The notes under the pieces were generated by a model that worked only from the letters and a program-made list of their open reading frames with translations, searched no databases and was not told the origin of the DNA. From the NCBI GenBank assembly GCA_900756725.1, contig CAAELJ010000068.1:1-20389 (forward strand): DNA of 20,389 nt, read 5' to 3'. Position 1 is the stretch's first letter. Each line of letters starts with the position of its first letter. The translations under genes and the position numbers were made by a program. Below, in pieces: positions 7,092 through 13,253 of this stretch. The DNA is from an uncultured Collinsella sp. GTDB lineage: Bacteria > Actinomycetota > Coriobacteriia > Coriobacteriales > Coriobacteriaceae.

Positions 7092-7376
7092 ATATACATG
7101 CCGGGGACCCGACATCCCCTCCTAAGTTGCGGTGAAATATGGACTGTTTTTTGGCTTATTTGGCCCATGTAGTCCGTATTTCACCGCAACTATTTGTAAG
7201 GTTGGATTTTGATGCCGTTGGGAGGGTCGTAGTGACCGTCTACCGAGAGTGGAAATATTTTCTGAAGCCCTGACCTGCGGCGTCAAGCTTTTGGCCAGCT
7301 TTTGGCAAGGCCTGCGGACAGAAGCATGCGATAGCGTAATGGTATTCTCTCCGCCGTGATGGTTATGGGGTTGGCC
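7092..7376 (+). other. intergenic region before the AbiEi-like gene
   Basis: No credible gene is seen. The stretch holds a small GGGGA/TCCCC hairpin (7103-7107/7115-7119) and the first copy of the long inverted repeat listed separately. It also holds two tandem copies of AGCTTTTGGC (7286-7295 and 7297-7306), flanked by two copies of CCTGCGG (7274-7280 and 7311-7317). No confident promoter was found. Confidence 0.5.
7125..7191. repeat. hairpin repeat, copy 1 (flanks the AbiEi-like gene)
   Basis: The left arm 7125-7145 begins AGTTGCGGTGAAATA. The right arm 7171-7191 is its reverse complement with a single change that would still be a G-U pair in RNA. The loop is 25 bases. The same arm sequence recurs at 8408-8478 on the other side of the gene. 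No T tract follows. Confidence 0.9.
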
Positions 7377-8375
7377 ATGCTCGATAAAGGCAAACATTTT
7401 CCTCAGTCATATGCAAGGATGCTATTCTCGGTCCTTGGAATTCATCAAGATGGACAGCTGCTTATAACAATTGATCCTTGGGATGAACGCCGTGCGCGCG
7501 AGCTTATGCAGGAAGAGCTCATGCTTCGTCTTTACAACCATGTGTATGCGGATCCGGTCTATTGGAATAATCTTGGGGTTGAAGATCGCATCTTTCAGTT
7601 GGCATCCGCTATTGCGGTCGTTGAACCGGATGCTGTGTTTTGCGGATCGACGGCAGCGCTGCTCTACGGCATCGGCTCGGCGTATACGCTTCTGGATAAA
7701 GTGCAAGTGCTGCTGCCACGGTCTACAAGGCGCGATACATATGAGTTCGTTGAGTATCGTCGATGGCGCCCGGGCGAGGTATGGCGGCTCGGCCCGTTTA
7801 CGCTGACAGACCCCTATCGGACGGTGGTCGATATTGCCCGCACGAGTGCATTTCGGTATGCGCTTGGTTACGTCGATGGATTGGCTCGTGAGTATGATGT
7901 CGACCGCGAGGAGCTGCGCGCGTATGCGCAGGCCAATTGCCGCGGTTTGCATGGCATTGCGCGTGCGTTTGACGTGTTCGAGTATATGGACGGAAGGTCG
8001 GATAACGGGGGAGAGTCCGAGGCGCGAGCGGCAATGATCCTTGCTGGCGTCGCTGCGCCTGAGCTTCAGGTTGAGATTGCTCGGCCAGGAAGCGCCGGCT
8101 ATTATCTGGCAGATTATGGTTGGCAGATGCCAGATGGGTCATGGATGTTGGCAGAGCTTCATGGTTTGGGTAAGTTTGAGGGCGAAACTCAAAAAGATTT
8201 GGAACATGCTGCGGCAAAAACCTATCGAGCTGCCTTATTGCGCGATGCGAACTTGCGTGCCATGGGTCATAACGTCATTCATTTCAAGCTATCGGACACA
8301 TATGATGTCGAAGAGTTTGGCGCTATGATGCGCGGCTACGGTATCCCAACTACAAAGCCTTTTGCGGATTCCTGA
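7377..8375 (+). CDS. AbiEi-antitoxin-like protein with DUF559/Vsr-like C-terminal domain
   Basis: A 332-residue cytoplasmic protein of a type common in Actinobacteria. The N-terminal half has CGSTAALLYGIG and FTLTDPYRTVVDIART, which resemble the SAA.L.G and T.P.RTVVD signatures of AbiEi-like antitoxin families. The C-terminal part (roughly 205-325) has ESEARAAMILAGV, then LADYGW, then LAELHGLGKFEG. This resembles the E-D-ExxG-K layout of DUF559/Vsr-fold PD-(D/E)XK proteins, though the usual E-x-D-G reads E-L-H-G. ATG 7377 follows GGGG at 7367-7370; GTG 7356, ATG 7359 and ATG 7365 are alternative starts. Codon use is less GC3-biased than the metabolic genes, which suggests acquired DNA. No AbiEii-type toxin gene lies beside it, so it is an orphan. 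Function is not established. Confidence 0.7.
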   Translation: MLDKGKHFPQSYARMLFSVLGIHQDGQLLITIDPWDERRARELMQEELMLRLYNHVYADPVYWNNLGVEDRIFQLASAIAVVEPDAVFCGSTAALLYGIGSAYTLLDKVQVLLPRSTRRDTYEFVEYRRWRPGEVWRLGPFTLTDPYRTVVDIARTSAFRYALGYVDGLAREYDVDREELRAYAQANCRGLHGIARAFDVFEYMDGRSDNGGESEARAAMILAGVAAPELQVEIARPGSAGYYLADYGWQMPDGSWMLAELHGLGKFEGETQKDLEHAAAKTYRAALLRDANLRAMGHNVIHFKLSDTYDVEEFGAMMRGYGIPTTKPFADS

Positions 8376-8407
8376 TAGCAGAGACTACCGACTCCGCCGC
8401 CCAACAA

Positions 8408-8478
8408 TAAGTTGCGGTGAAATACGGACTGTTGAGGCCTTTAAAGGCATAAATCAGTCCGTATTTCACCGCAACTTA
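8408..8478. repeat. hairpin repeat, copy 2 (flanks the AbiEi-like gene)
   Basis: Arms 8408-8431 and 8455-8478 are perfect 24-bp reverse complements, starting TAAGTTGCGGTGAAATACGG. The 23-base loop contains the self-complementary GCCTTTAAAGGC. The arms match copy 1 at 7125-7191 almost base for base, while the loops differ. It lies between the convergent ends of the AbiEi-like gene and the PIN-domain gene. Confidence 0.92.
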
Positions 8479-8491
8479 AGGGGGGATGGGG

Positions 8492-8995
8492 TTAGTGGCG
8501 ACCGTGGTGACGGAGCTTGTCGATGGTGGCGTCGGTGCCGTGGCCGCGGGCGTCGGTGCCTCGGCTGTGGGCTCCGTGGGTTGCGCGGCCATCGCGAGTG
8601 TCGGCTGCGGTTTGGCGTTTGCGGCGGTAATCGATCATGCCTTGGATGATGGGCTTGCCAAAGCTCACGACATCATCGTTGTAGATGGCGGTTCGGTCTG
8701 CGAGGAGGCAGTCGGAAAAGTCCATATGGGTCTTGCCAAAGAGTTTGACGGCAAGGGCGACAACGGTGGGCTCGTCGACCATGACGTCATCGAGCAGCCT
8801 TTTCATGGCCGCAGCAATCTCAACGCGGGGAACCTTATAGACGTCGCGTAGCGTGACCACGACGCGCGTGATGATTTCGGGGTAGACGCGAGCGGTGCGC
8901 GTGGCGATGACCTTTGCGGCGCGCGGTGACAGAACTTCGTCGTCGTCGAGCAGGTAGCGCAGGATGACGGTCTCGTCGATGATGGTGCTACTCAT
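8492..8995 (-). CDS. PIN-domain protein, VapC-like toxin with altered active site
   Basis: The 167-residue protein aligns by eye with VapC-type PIN ribonucleases. IIDETVILRYLLDDDE (6-20) matches the DTNxxLRYLL start with D7 kept, VYKVPR (52-57) is a common mid-domain block, and MDFSDCLLA (91-99) keeps D92 and D95. The second acidic residue, usually AE, is T43-R44 here, and the final TFD reads SFG (G113). Half of the usual acidic set is therefore missing, and nuclease activity is doubtful. After about residue 124 there is an unusual Arg/Gly/Thr/His-rich tail of some 43 residues, with GTDA repeated. It overlaps the antitoxin gene upstream by 8 bases (ATGAGTAG), which is typical of a coupled toxin-antitoxin pair. 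Confidence 0.75.
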   Translation of the reverse strand: MSSTIIDETVILRYLLDDDEVLSPRAAKVIATRTARVYPEIITRVVVTLRDVYKVPRVEIAAAMKRLLDDVMVDEPTVVALAVKLFGKTHMDFSDCLLADRTAIYNDDVVSFGKPIIQGMIDYRRKRQTAADTRDGRATHGAHSRGTDARGHGTDATIDKLRHHGRH

Positions 8996-9311
8996 GGATA
9001 TCTACTTCCTCGGGACCCAAAATCGAATCGTCGCTTTCTGTAGCAAGGTACTCAATCCAGGCATTGCGCTCCTCGGAGCGGCGATTGGGGTCCCCATATG
9101 CTTTGAGCGATCCATAGGCGGCGGTGCCGTCCTTTGAGCGCACGGCGACCGGCTGAAAGGGAAGTTTGCGCATCAAAATGCTCTGCGCGACAAAAAGACG
9201 GACGGCCTCGGCGAGCGATGTGCCCATGGCGTCGTAGAGACGCTCGGCATGCTGCTTGTCTTCCTCGCGAATGCGCACCTGCAGGATGGCTCGTTTTTGA
9301 GTCGATGACAT
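8988..9311 (-). CDS. RelB/DinJ family antitoxin
   Basis: A 107-residue protein with an N-terminal ribbon-helix-helix of the RelB/DinJ type: KRAILQVRIREEDKQHAERLYDAMGTSLAEAVRLFVAQ, followed by the family motif LPFQP. The charged C-terminal part (SEERNAWIEYLATESDDSILGPEEVD) would bind the toxin. GGGAGG (minus strand, 9323-9318) stands 6 bases before ATG 9311, a better fit than the GTG one codon earlier at 9314. RelB/DinJ antitoxins usually pair with RelE/YafQ-type toxins, so a PIN partner is a less usual combination. It probably represses its own operon through the dyad upstream. Confidence 0.85.
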   Translation of the reverse strand: MSSTQKRAILQVRIREEDKQHAERLYDAMGTSLAEAVRLFVAQSILMRKLPFQPVAVRSKDGTAAYGSLKAYGDPNRRSEERNAWIEYLATESDDSILGPEEVDIHE

Positions 9312-9361
9312 CACTGGCCTCCCTTAATGAGCGGGTAATATGAATAGTCAAATACAGCATA

Positions 9362-9375
9362 GGCTAATAATAGCC
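9362..9375. promoter_or_regulatory. candidate operator dyad upstream of the antitoxin gene
   Basis: GGCTA-ATAA-TAGCC is a perfect 5-bp dyad about 50 bases upstream of the antitoxin start, in an AT-rich promoter-like stretch. Ribbon-helix-helix antitoxins commonly bind such dyads for autoregulation. The link is inferred from position. Confidence 0.4.
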
Positions 9376-9533
9376 AATTCTATAACCACTACTTTATTGC
9401 GCTCGAGTAATTGAGTGTAAACGATATTACAAACGTACTACATCCTTTAGAAGCGGGCGTGAAATCTCTCTCGAACGTACGCGTGTAATACACTCGCCTT
9501 TATATCCTATAGAGAATAATCCTAACCAGCCAA

Positions 9534-9565
9534 AACCCCTGCAATACACCCGTATTGCAGGGGTT
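9534..9565. terminator. perfect 14-bp hairpin in the intergenic region
   Basis: AACCCCTGCAATAC (9534-9547) pairs exactly with GTATTGCAGGGGTT (9552-9565) around ACCC. Read on the minus strand the stem runs directly into a GGTTTT-type run, so it could terminate leftward transcription. Read on the plus strand there is no T tract. It may instead insulate the two divergent units or act as an operator. Confidence 0.55.
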
Positions 9566-9664
9566 ACGCTCTAGTTTGCCCCCTGCAACTGCGTATATTC
9601 AACCTGTATATCGTTGGAGAAATTCTACCGAGTGCCTGTTTCGCCGCATGCGCTCGATACGCCG

Positions 9665-9715
9665 ATGCCGGACCACGGGCGGTCCGGGGTAACGTCGACA
9701 GGGTCTCTCCGGCAT
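9665..9715 (+). promoter_or_regulatory. structured 5' leader with two mutually exclusive hairpins
   Basis: CCGGACC (9668-9674) pairs with GGTCCGG (9681-9687) around a 6-base loop. ATGCCGG (9665-9671) can instead pair with CCGGCAT (9709-9715). Both helices use CCGG 9668-9671, so only one can form, and the second lies 7 bases before the AGGAGG of the first gene. This arrangement is switch-like. A molybdenum-cofactor-type riboswitch would suit a molybdoenzyme operon, but the consensus could not be confirmed by eye. Confidence 0.4.
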
Positions 9716-9739
9716 GGGATTCAGGAGGGAGTGAACAAC

Positions 9740-10258
9740 ATGGGCAATAAACGAGTCGTAGCCGATTCCTCACGCTGCATTGGGTGCCAAACCTGTATGG
9801 CGGCGTGCATCGAGGCGCACGACATCCCCGGCAACATCGCCGCGCCGCGCCTGCGCGTGACGCGTACGTACGAGATCTCCGCACCGGTGGCTTGCCATCA
9901 CTGCGAGGATGCCCCGTGCGCCAAGGCCTGCCCCACGGGTGCCTTGTTCTTTGATCCAAAGAACCATCGCATCGGCGTCAACGAGGACAACTGCATCGGC
10001 TGCAAGAGCTGCGTCATGGCCTGCCCCTTTGGCGCCGTGAGCGTGGCGACCACGCAGGTCCCCGTCTTGATGGGCGACGTGCGCGTGGGTTCGCAGACAA
10101 AGAGCTTCGTGCTCAAGTGCGACCTGTGCGTGGACCGTCCCGGCGGTCCGGCGTGTGCCGAGGCGTGCCCGACCAAGGGCCTCACCCTGGTGGACGATGA
10201 GCGCCTGGCAGAACTGACTGCCGAGCGTGCCCGCGCCACCATCGAAAACGAGGCGTAG
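9740..10258 (+). CDS. hydN: HydN/HycB-like 4Fe-4S electron-transfer protein
   Basis: The 172-residue ferredoxin-like protein is close in length to E. coli HydN (about 175). Four cysteine clusters are visible: CIGCQTCMAAC, CHHCEDAPCAKACP, CIGCKSCVMACP and CDLCVDRPGGPACAEACP. Together these can bind four [4Fe-4S] clusters. It would carry electrons from formate dehydrogenase H to the membrane hydrogenase, or help FdhF mature. AGGAGG at 9723-9728 precedes ATG 9740 by 11 bases; an in-frame GTG at 9731 is too close to the ribosome site. fdhF follows 76 bases later. HydN and HycB are hard to tell apart without a tree. Confidence 0.9.
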   Translation: MGNKRVVADSSRCIGCQTCMAACIEAHDIPGNIAAPRLRVTRTYEISAPVACHHCEDAPCAKACPTGALFFDPKNHRIGVNEDNCIGCKSCVMACPFGAVSVATTQVPVLMGDVRVGSQTKSFVLKCDLCVDRPGGPACAEACPTKGLTLVDDERLAELTAERARATIENEA

Positions 10259-10295
10259 GCGGGCAGCCATACAAGCCCAACGATTGTCAAACACG

Positions 10296-10311
10296 TACCG
10301 ATTAATCGGTA
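10296..10311. promoter_or_regulatory. perfect 16-bp palindrome between hydN and fdhF
   Basis: TACCGATTAATCGGTA is fully self-complementary and ends 23 bases before the fdhF start, just upstream of its GGAAGGAGGG ribosome site. It could be a regulator binding site for an internal promoter, or a 6-bp RNA hairpin with a TTAA loop controlling fdhF translation or processing. Confidence 0.45.
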
Positions 10312-10334
10312 GCAGAGAAAGGAAGGAGGGTGTC

Positions 10335-12557
10335 ATGGAGAAGCATAAAGTGATTTGCCCGTACTGCGGCGCCGGTTGCCAGTTTAACCTCTTGGTCCAA
10401 AACGGCCAGGTCGTGGGTACCGAACCGCTCAACGGCATCACCAACCAGAGCGAGCTGTGCCTTAAGGGCATGAGCGGCTACGACTTCATCAACGACACCA
10501 AGATCTTGACCCCTCGCGTACTGCACCCGATGATCCGCCGCACCAAGGGCGCGGATCTTGAGCGCGTAAGCTGGGACGAGGCGCTGGATTTCACCGCATC
10601 TAAGATGCAGGCCATAATTGACGAATATGGTCCTAACGCTGTCATGACCACCGGCTCTTCGCGAGGCGGCGGCAATGAAGCGAACTACGTCATGCAGAAG
10701 TTTACGCGTGCGTGCATCGGCACCCACAGCGTGGACAACTGCGCCCGTACTTGACACGGCCCTACTGTCCTCGGTCTGATGGACACGGTTGGTTCAGGTT
10801 GCATGTCATGCTCCATCCCCGGTATGGAGGATGCGGGCTGCATTTTCCTCTTCGGCTATAACCCTGCCGATTCGCACCCCATCGTCGCAAGGCGCATCGT
10901 GCGAGCCAAAGAAAAGGGTTGCAAGATCATCGTCGCCGACCCGCGCCATATCGAAACCGCGCGTATCGCCGATATCTACCTTCCGATCAAGAACGGTTGC
11001 AACGTCGCGTTCCTCAACGCCTTTGCTAACTGTCTTGTCAACGATGGCCTCTACGACAAGGAATTCGTCGCCGAGCATACGAACGGCTTTGACGAGTGGT
11101 GGGAGACCATCAAGAACTACACTCCCGAATCCGTACAGGACATCACGGGTGTCGAGCCCGCGCTGATCCACCAAGCTGCCGAGATGTACGCCACGGCGAA
11201 GCCCTCTGCCATCATTGGCTGGGGCATGGGCGTATGTCAGCAGAAGCAGAACCTGAAGACGGTGCACACCATCGCCTCCATCGCCTGCGTTGCCGGCCAG
11301 ATCGGCAAACCCAATTCCGGCCTCGCGCCCGTGCGCGGTCAGAACAACGTCCAGGGCTCCTGCGATATGGGTATGCTGCCCAACCTGTACCCTGGCTACC
11401 AGAAAGTCACCGACCCCGCCGCTCGCGCCAAGTTTGCCAAGGCTTGGGGCGTGCCCGAGGAAAAGCTCCCGCTCGAGGAGGGCTACAAGCTCACCGACCT
11501 GGGCCACCTGGTCGACGAGGGCAAGGTGCACTGCTTCTACAACTACGGCGAGGACCCGGTGCAGACCGAGCCCGATTCGGCCGGTATGCGCAAGACGCTC
11601 TCCGAGCTGGACCTGTTCATTTGCCAGGACATCTTTATGACGCAGACGACCATGCTCGCCGACGTCATCCTGCCCGCCACCTCTTGGGGCGAGCACGAGG
11701 GTGTCTTTACCGCATCCGACCGTAGCTTCCAGCACTTTGACGCGGCCGTTCCGCCCAAGGGCGAGTGCCGCCACGACTGGGAGATCTTCGCGGACCTGTC
11801 CACGCGCATGGGCTATCCCATGCACTACGACAACACCGAGCAGATCTGGAACGAGTGCATTAGCCTGTGCCCCAACTTTGTGGGCGCGACCTACGAGAAG
11901 ATGGCTCCCGAGGGCGGCTACGCCCAGTGGCCCGTCAAGAGCACCGATGTGAACGACCACGGCACGGCCGACATGTTCGCTGGTGGCAAGTTCACCACCA
12001 AGGACGGCCGCGCCAACCTGATGGCGCACGACTGGGAGGCGCCCTCCGAGCTTCCCGACGATGAGTACCCGCTCATCCTGTGCACCGTCCGCGAGGTCGG
12101 CCACTACAGCTGCCGCTCGATGACCGGCAACTGCAAGACGCTGGCGTTGCTTGCCGACGAGCCCGGCTTTGTCCGCATGAATCCCGCGGACGCCCAGGCG
12201 CGCGGCATCAAGAACGGCGACATCGTCTCGATTCACAGCCGCCGCGGCCAGGTATACAGCCGCGCCGACGTGAGCGACCGTATCAACAAGGGCACGGTCT
12301 ATATGACCTACCAGTGGTGGATCGGCAAGTGCAACGAGCTGACCATGCACAAGGTCGACCCGGTCTCGCACACGCCCGAGGACAAGTTCTCCGCCTGCCA
12401 GGTCGACGCCATTGCCGACCAGGTTTGGGCTGAGGGCGAGGTGGAGCGTCAGTACACCGAGCTCAAGCAGGCTCTGGTCGACGCCGCCGCTCCCCAGGAC
12501 GTTGAGCCCGGCGCCGCCAAGTTCGACGACGAGACGCACGTGAATCAAATCGTGTAG
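10335..12557 (+). CDS. fdhF: formate dehydrogenase H, selenocysteine-containing molybdoenzyme
   Basis: FdhF oxidises formate to CO2 in the cytoplasm with a bis-molybdopterin guanine dinucleotide metal centre and one [4Fe-4S] cluster. The frame from ATG 10335 (GGAAGGAGGG at 10321-10330) crosses one TGA at 10752-10754 and ends at TAG 12555-12557, giving 740 residues. Cysteines C8, C11, C15 and C42 bind the cluster. Sec is codon 140, in CART-U-HGPTVLGL with the following His, the same residue numbers as in E. coli FdhF. GWGMGVCQQ, ASIACVAGQIGKPNSGLAPVRGQNNVQG and HEGVFTASDR are further molybdopterin-family blocks. The C-terminus is about 25 residues longer than in E. coli. The next genes encode a Hyf hydrogenase, so it is the formate module of a formate hydrogenlyase. 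A gene call that stops at the TGA would wrongly split it in two. Confidence 0.97.
10752..10785 (+). promoter_or_regulatory. fdhF Sec UGA codon with SECIS hairpin
   Basis: The UGA is at 10752-10754. TGTCC (10766-10770) pairs with GGACA (10781-10785) around a 10-base loop containing GGTCTG. The loop starts 16 bases after the UGA. E. coli fdhF, as remembered, also has GGUCUG at its SECIS apex, which supports SelB-dependent recoding here. Confidence 0.8.
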
Positions 12558-12578
12558 TCCCGTTCTCGTTGGCTTTTT

Positions 12579-12621
12579 GGGCCGGGCGTCCCGTACGTTC
12601 GGGAGCCCGGCCCGTTATTTT
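12579..12621 (+). terminator. strong hairpin terminator between fdhF and hyfA
   Basis: GGGCCGGGC (12579-12587) pairs perfectly with GCCCGGCCC (12605-12613). An inner TCCCG/CGGGA stem encloses TACGTT, and GTTATTTT follows. It ends 14 bases before hyfA. No clear promoter lies between it and hyfA, so the hydrogenase genes probably depend on read-through. Confidence 0.82.
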
Positions 12622-12635
12622 GAAAGGAAGTGGGG

Positions 12636-13253
12636 ATGAACCGCTTCATCGACATCAACCCGGAGAGGTGCATCGGCTGCGGAACATGCCAGTCCGCCTG
12701 TGCCGACGCCCACCGGATGCAGGGTCTTCAGGATACGCCGCGCCTGGCGCTCGCGAAGACCGGCGGTATTTCGGCCGCCCTTGCCTGCCACCATTGCGAG
12801 GGTGCCCCCTGCGCCGAGGTTTGCCCGGTGAATGCCATCGAGCACGATGGCGATCGCATCCACGTTAAGGAGCAGGAGTGCATCGGGTGCAGGCTGTGCG
12901 CCATCGCGTGCCCCTTCGGAGCCATCCATCCCGATGGCACGTCTATCGCCGGTGTCGCAGGCATGTGCGACCCGACGCCTTCGTATCCTAAGTCCCTGAG
13001 CAGCCTGCTTACGTGGGCTCCCGGCCAGTACATCTGTGCTGTCAAGTGCGACCTGTGCGCCTTCGATCCGGACGGCCCGCATTGTGTGGCGGCGTGCCCC
13101 ACCAAGGCGCTGACCGTCATGGGCGGCGCGGCCGATCGCGAGCTCGACGAGGCCAAGCGCCTGCGCTCGATCGAAAACGGTCCGGCCGTCGACGTTACCG
13201 CTGTGGCCCAGGGCCTGTCCGAGAAAGCAGAAGGGAGCGTAAACAATGGATAG
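12636..13253 (+). CDS. hyfA: hydrogenase-4 component A, 4Fe-4S protein
   Basis: At 205 residues it has the length of E. coli HyfA. Cysteine clusters CIGCGTCQSAC, CHHCEGAPCAEVCP, CIGCRLCAIACP and CDLCAFDPDGPHCVAACP would bind four [4Fe-4S] clusters. It links formate dehydrogenase H to the membrane hydrogenase arm. The stretch between the third and fourth clusters (GMCDPTPSYPKSLSSLLTWAPGQ) is longer than in the HydN-like protein encoded at 9740-10258. AAAGGAAG serves ATG 12636; GTG 12630 in the same frame lies at the ribosome site and is rejected. The stop overlaps the hyfB start by 8 bases. Confidence 0.92.
   Translation: MNRFIDINPERCIGCGTCQSACADAHRMQGLQDTPRLALAKTGGISAALACHHCEGAPCAEVCPVNAIEHDGDRIHVKEQECIGCRLCAIACPFGAIHPDGTSIAGVAGMCDPTPSYPKSLSSLLTWAPGQYICAVKCDLCAFDPDGPHCVAACPTKALTVMGGAADRELDEAKRLRSIENGPAVDVTAVAQGLSEKAEGSVNNG

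Larger units (their letters stand above)
9312..9739. other. AT-rich divergent intergenic region and fdh/hyf leader
   Basis: No gene is seen in these roughly 430 bases. They separate the minus-strand toxin-antitoxin pair from the rightward formate hydrogenlyase locus. The region is clearly more AT-rich than its surroundings up to about 9610. It carries the antitoxin dyad, an 11-base palindrome GTGTAATACAC (9483-9493), a 14-bp perfect hairpin (9534-9565) and a GC-rich structured leader (9660-9730). The TATATT/TATATC-like segments at 9594-9612 are possible -10 elements, but no good -35 partner was found. Confidence 0.5.

Noticed and set aside
7302..7330. TTGGCA as a -35 box for the AbiEi-like gene
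   Set aside because: No acceptable -10 hexamer lies at 16-18 bases.
7125..8478. The two hairpin repeats as a CRISPR array or as IS terminal repeats
   Set aside because: There are only two copies 1.3 kb apart, each an inverted repeat, with no spacers, no transposase and no visible target-site duplication.
8486..8851. Plus-strand Gly/Ala/Val-rich frame opposite the PIN gene, resembling a membrane or bacteriocin-like peptide
   Set aside because: The minus-strand PIN domain has family motifs and is coupled to its antitoxin; the plus frame is a low-complexity shadow, though it has a GGGGGG run upstream.
7044..9311. An integrated island with attachment sites at the tRNA-Gly 3' end
   Set aside because: No integrase is present and no repeat of the tRNA 3' end was found downstream, so only a loose accessory pocket can be claimed.
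10752..10754. fdhF as two genes or a nonsense mutant
   Set aside because: The codon is the known Sec140 position with a SECIS hairpin; the frame continues in register for the rest of the enzyme.
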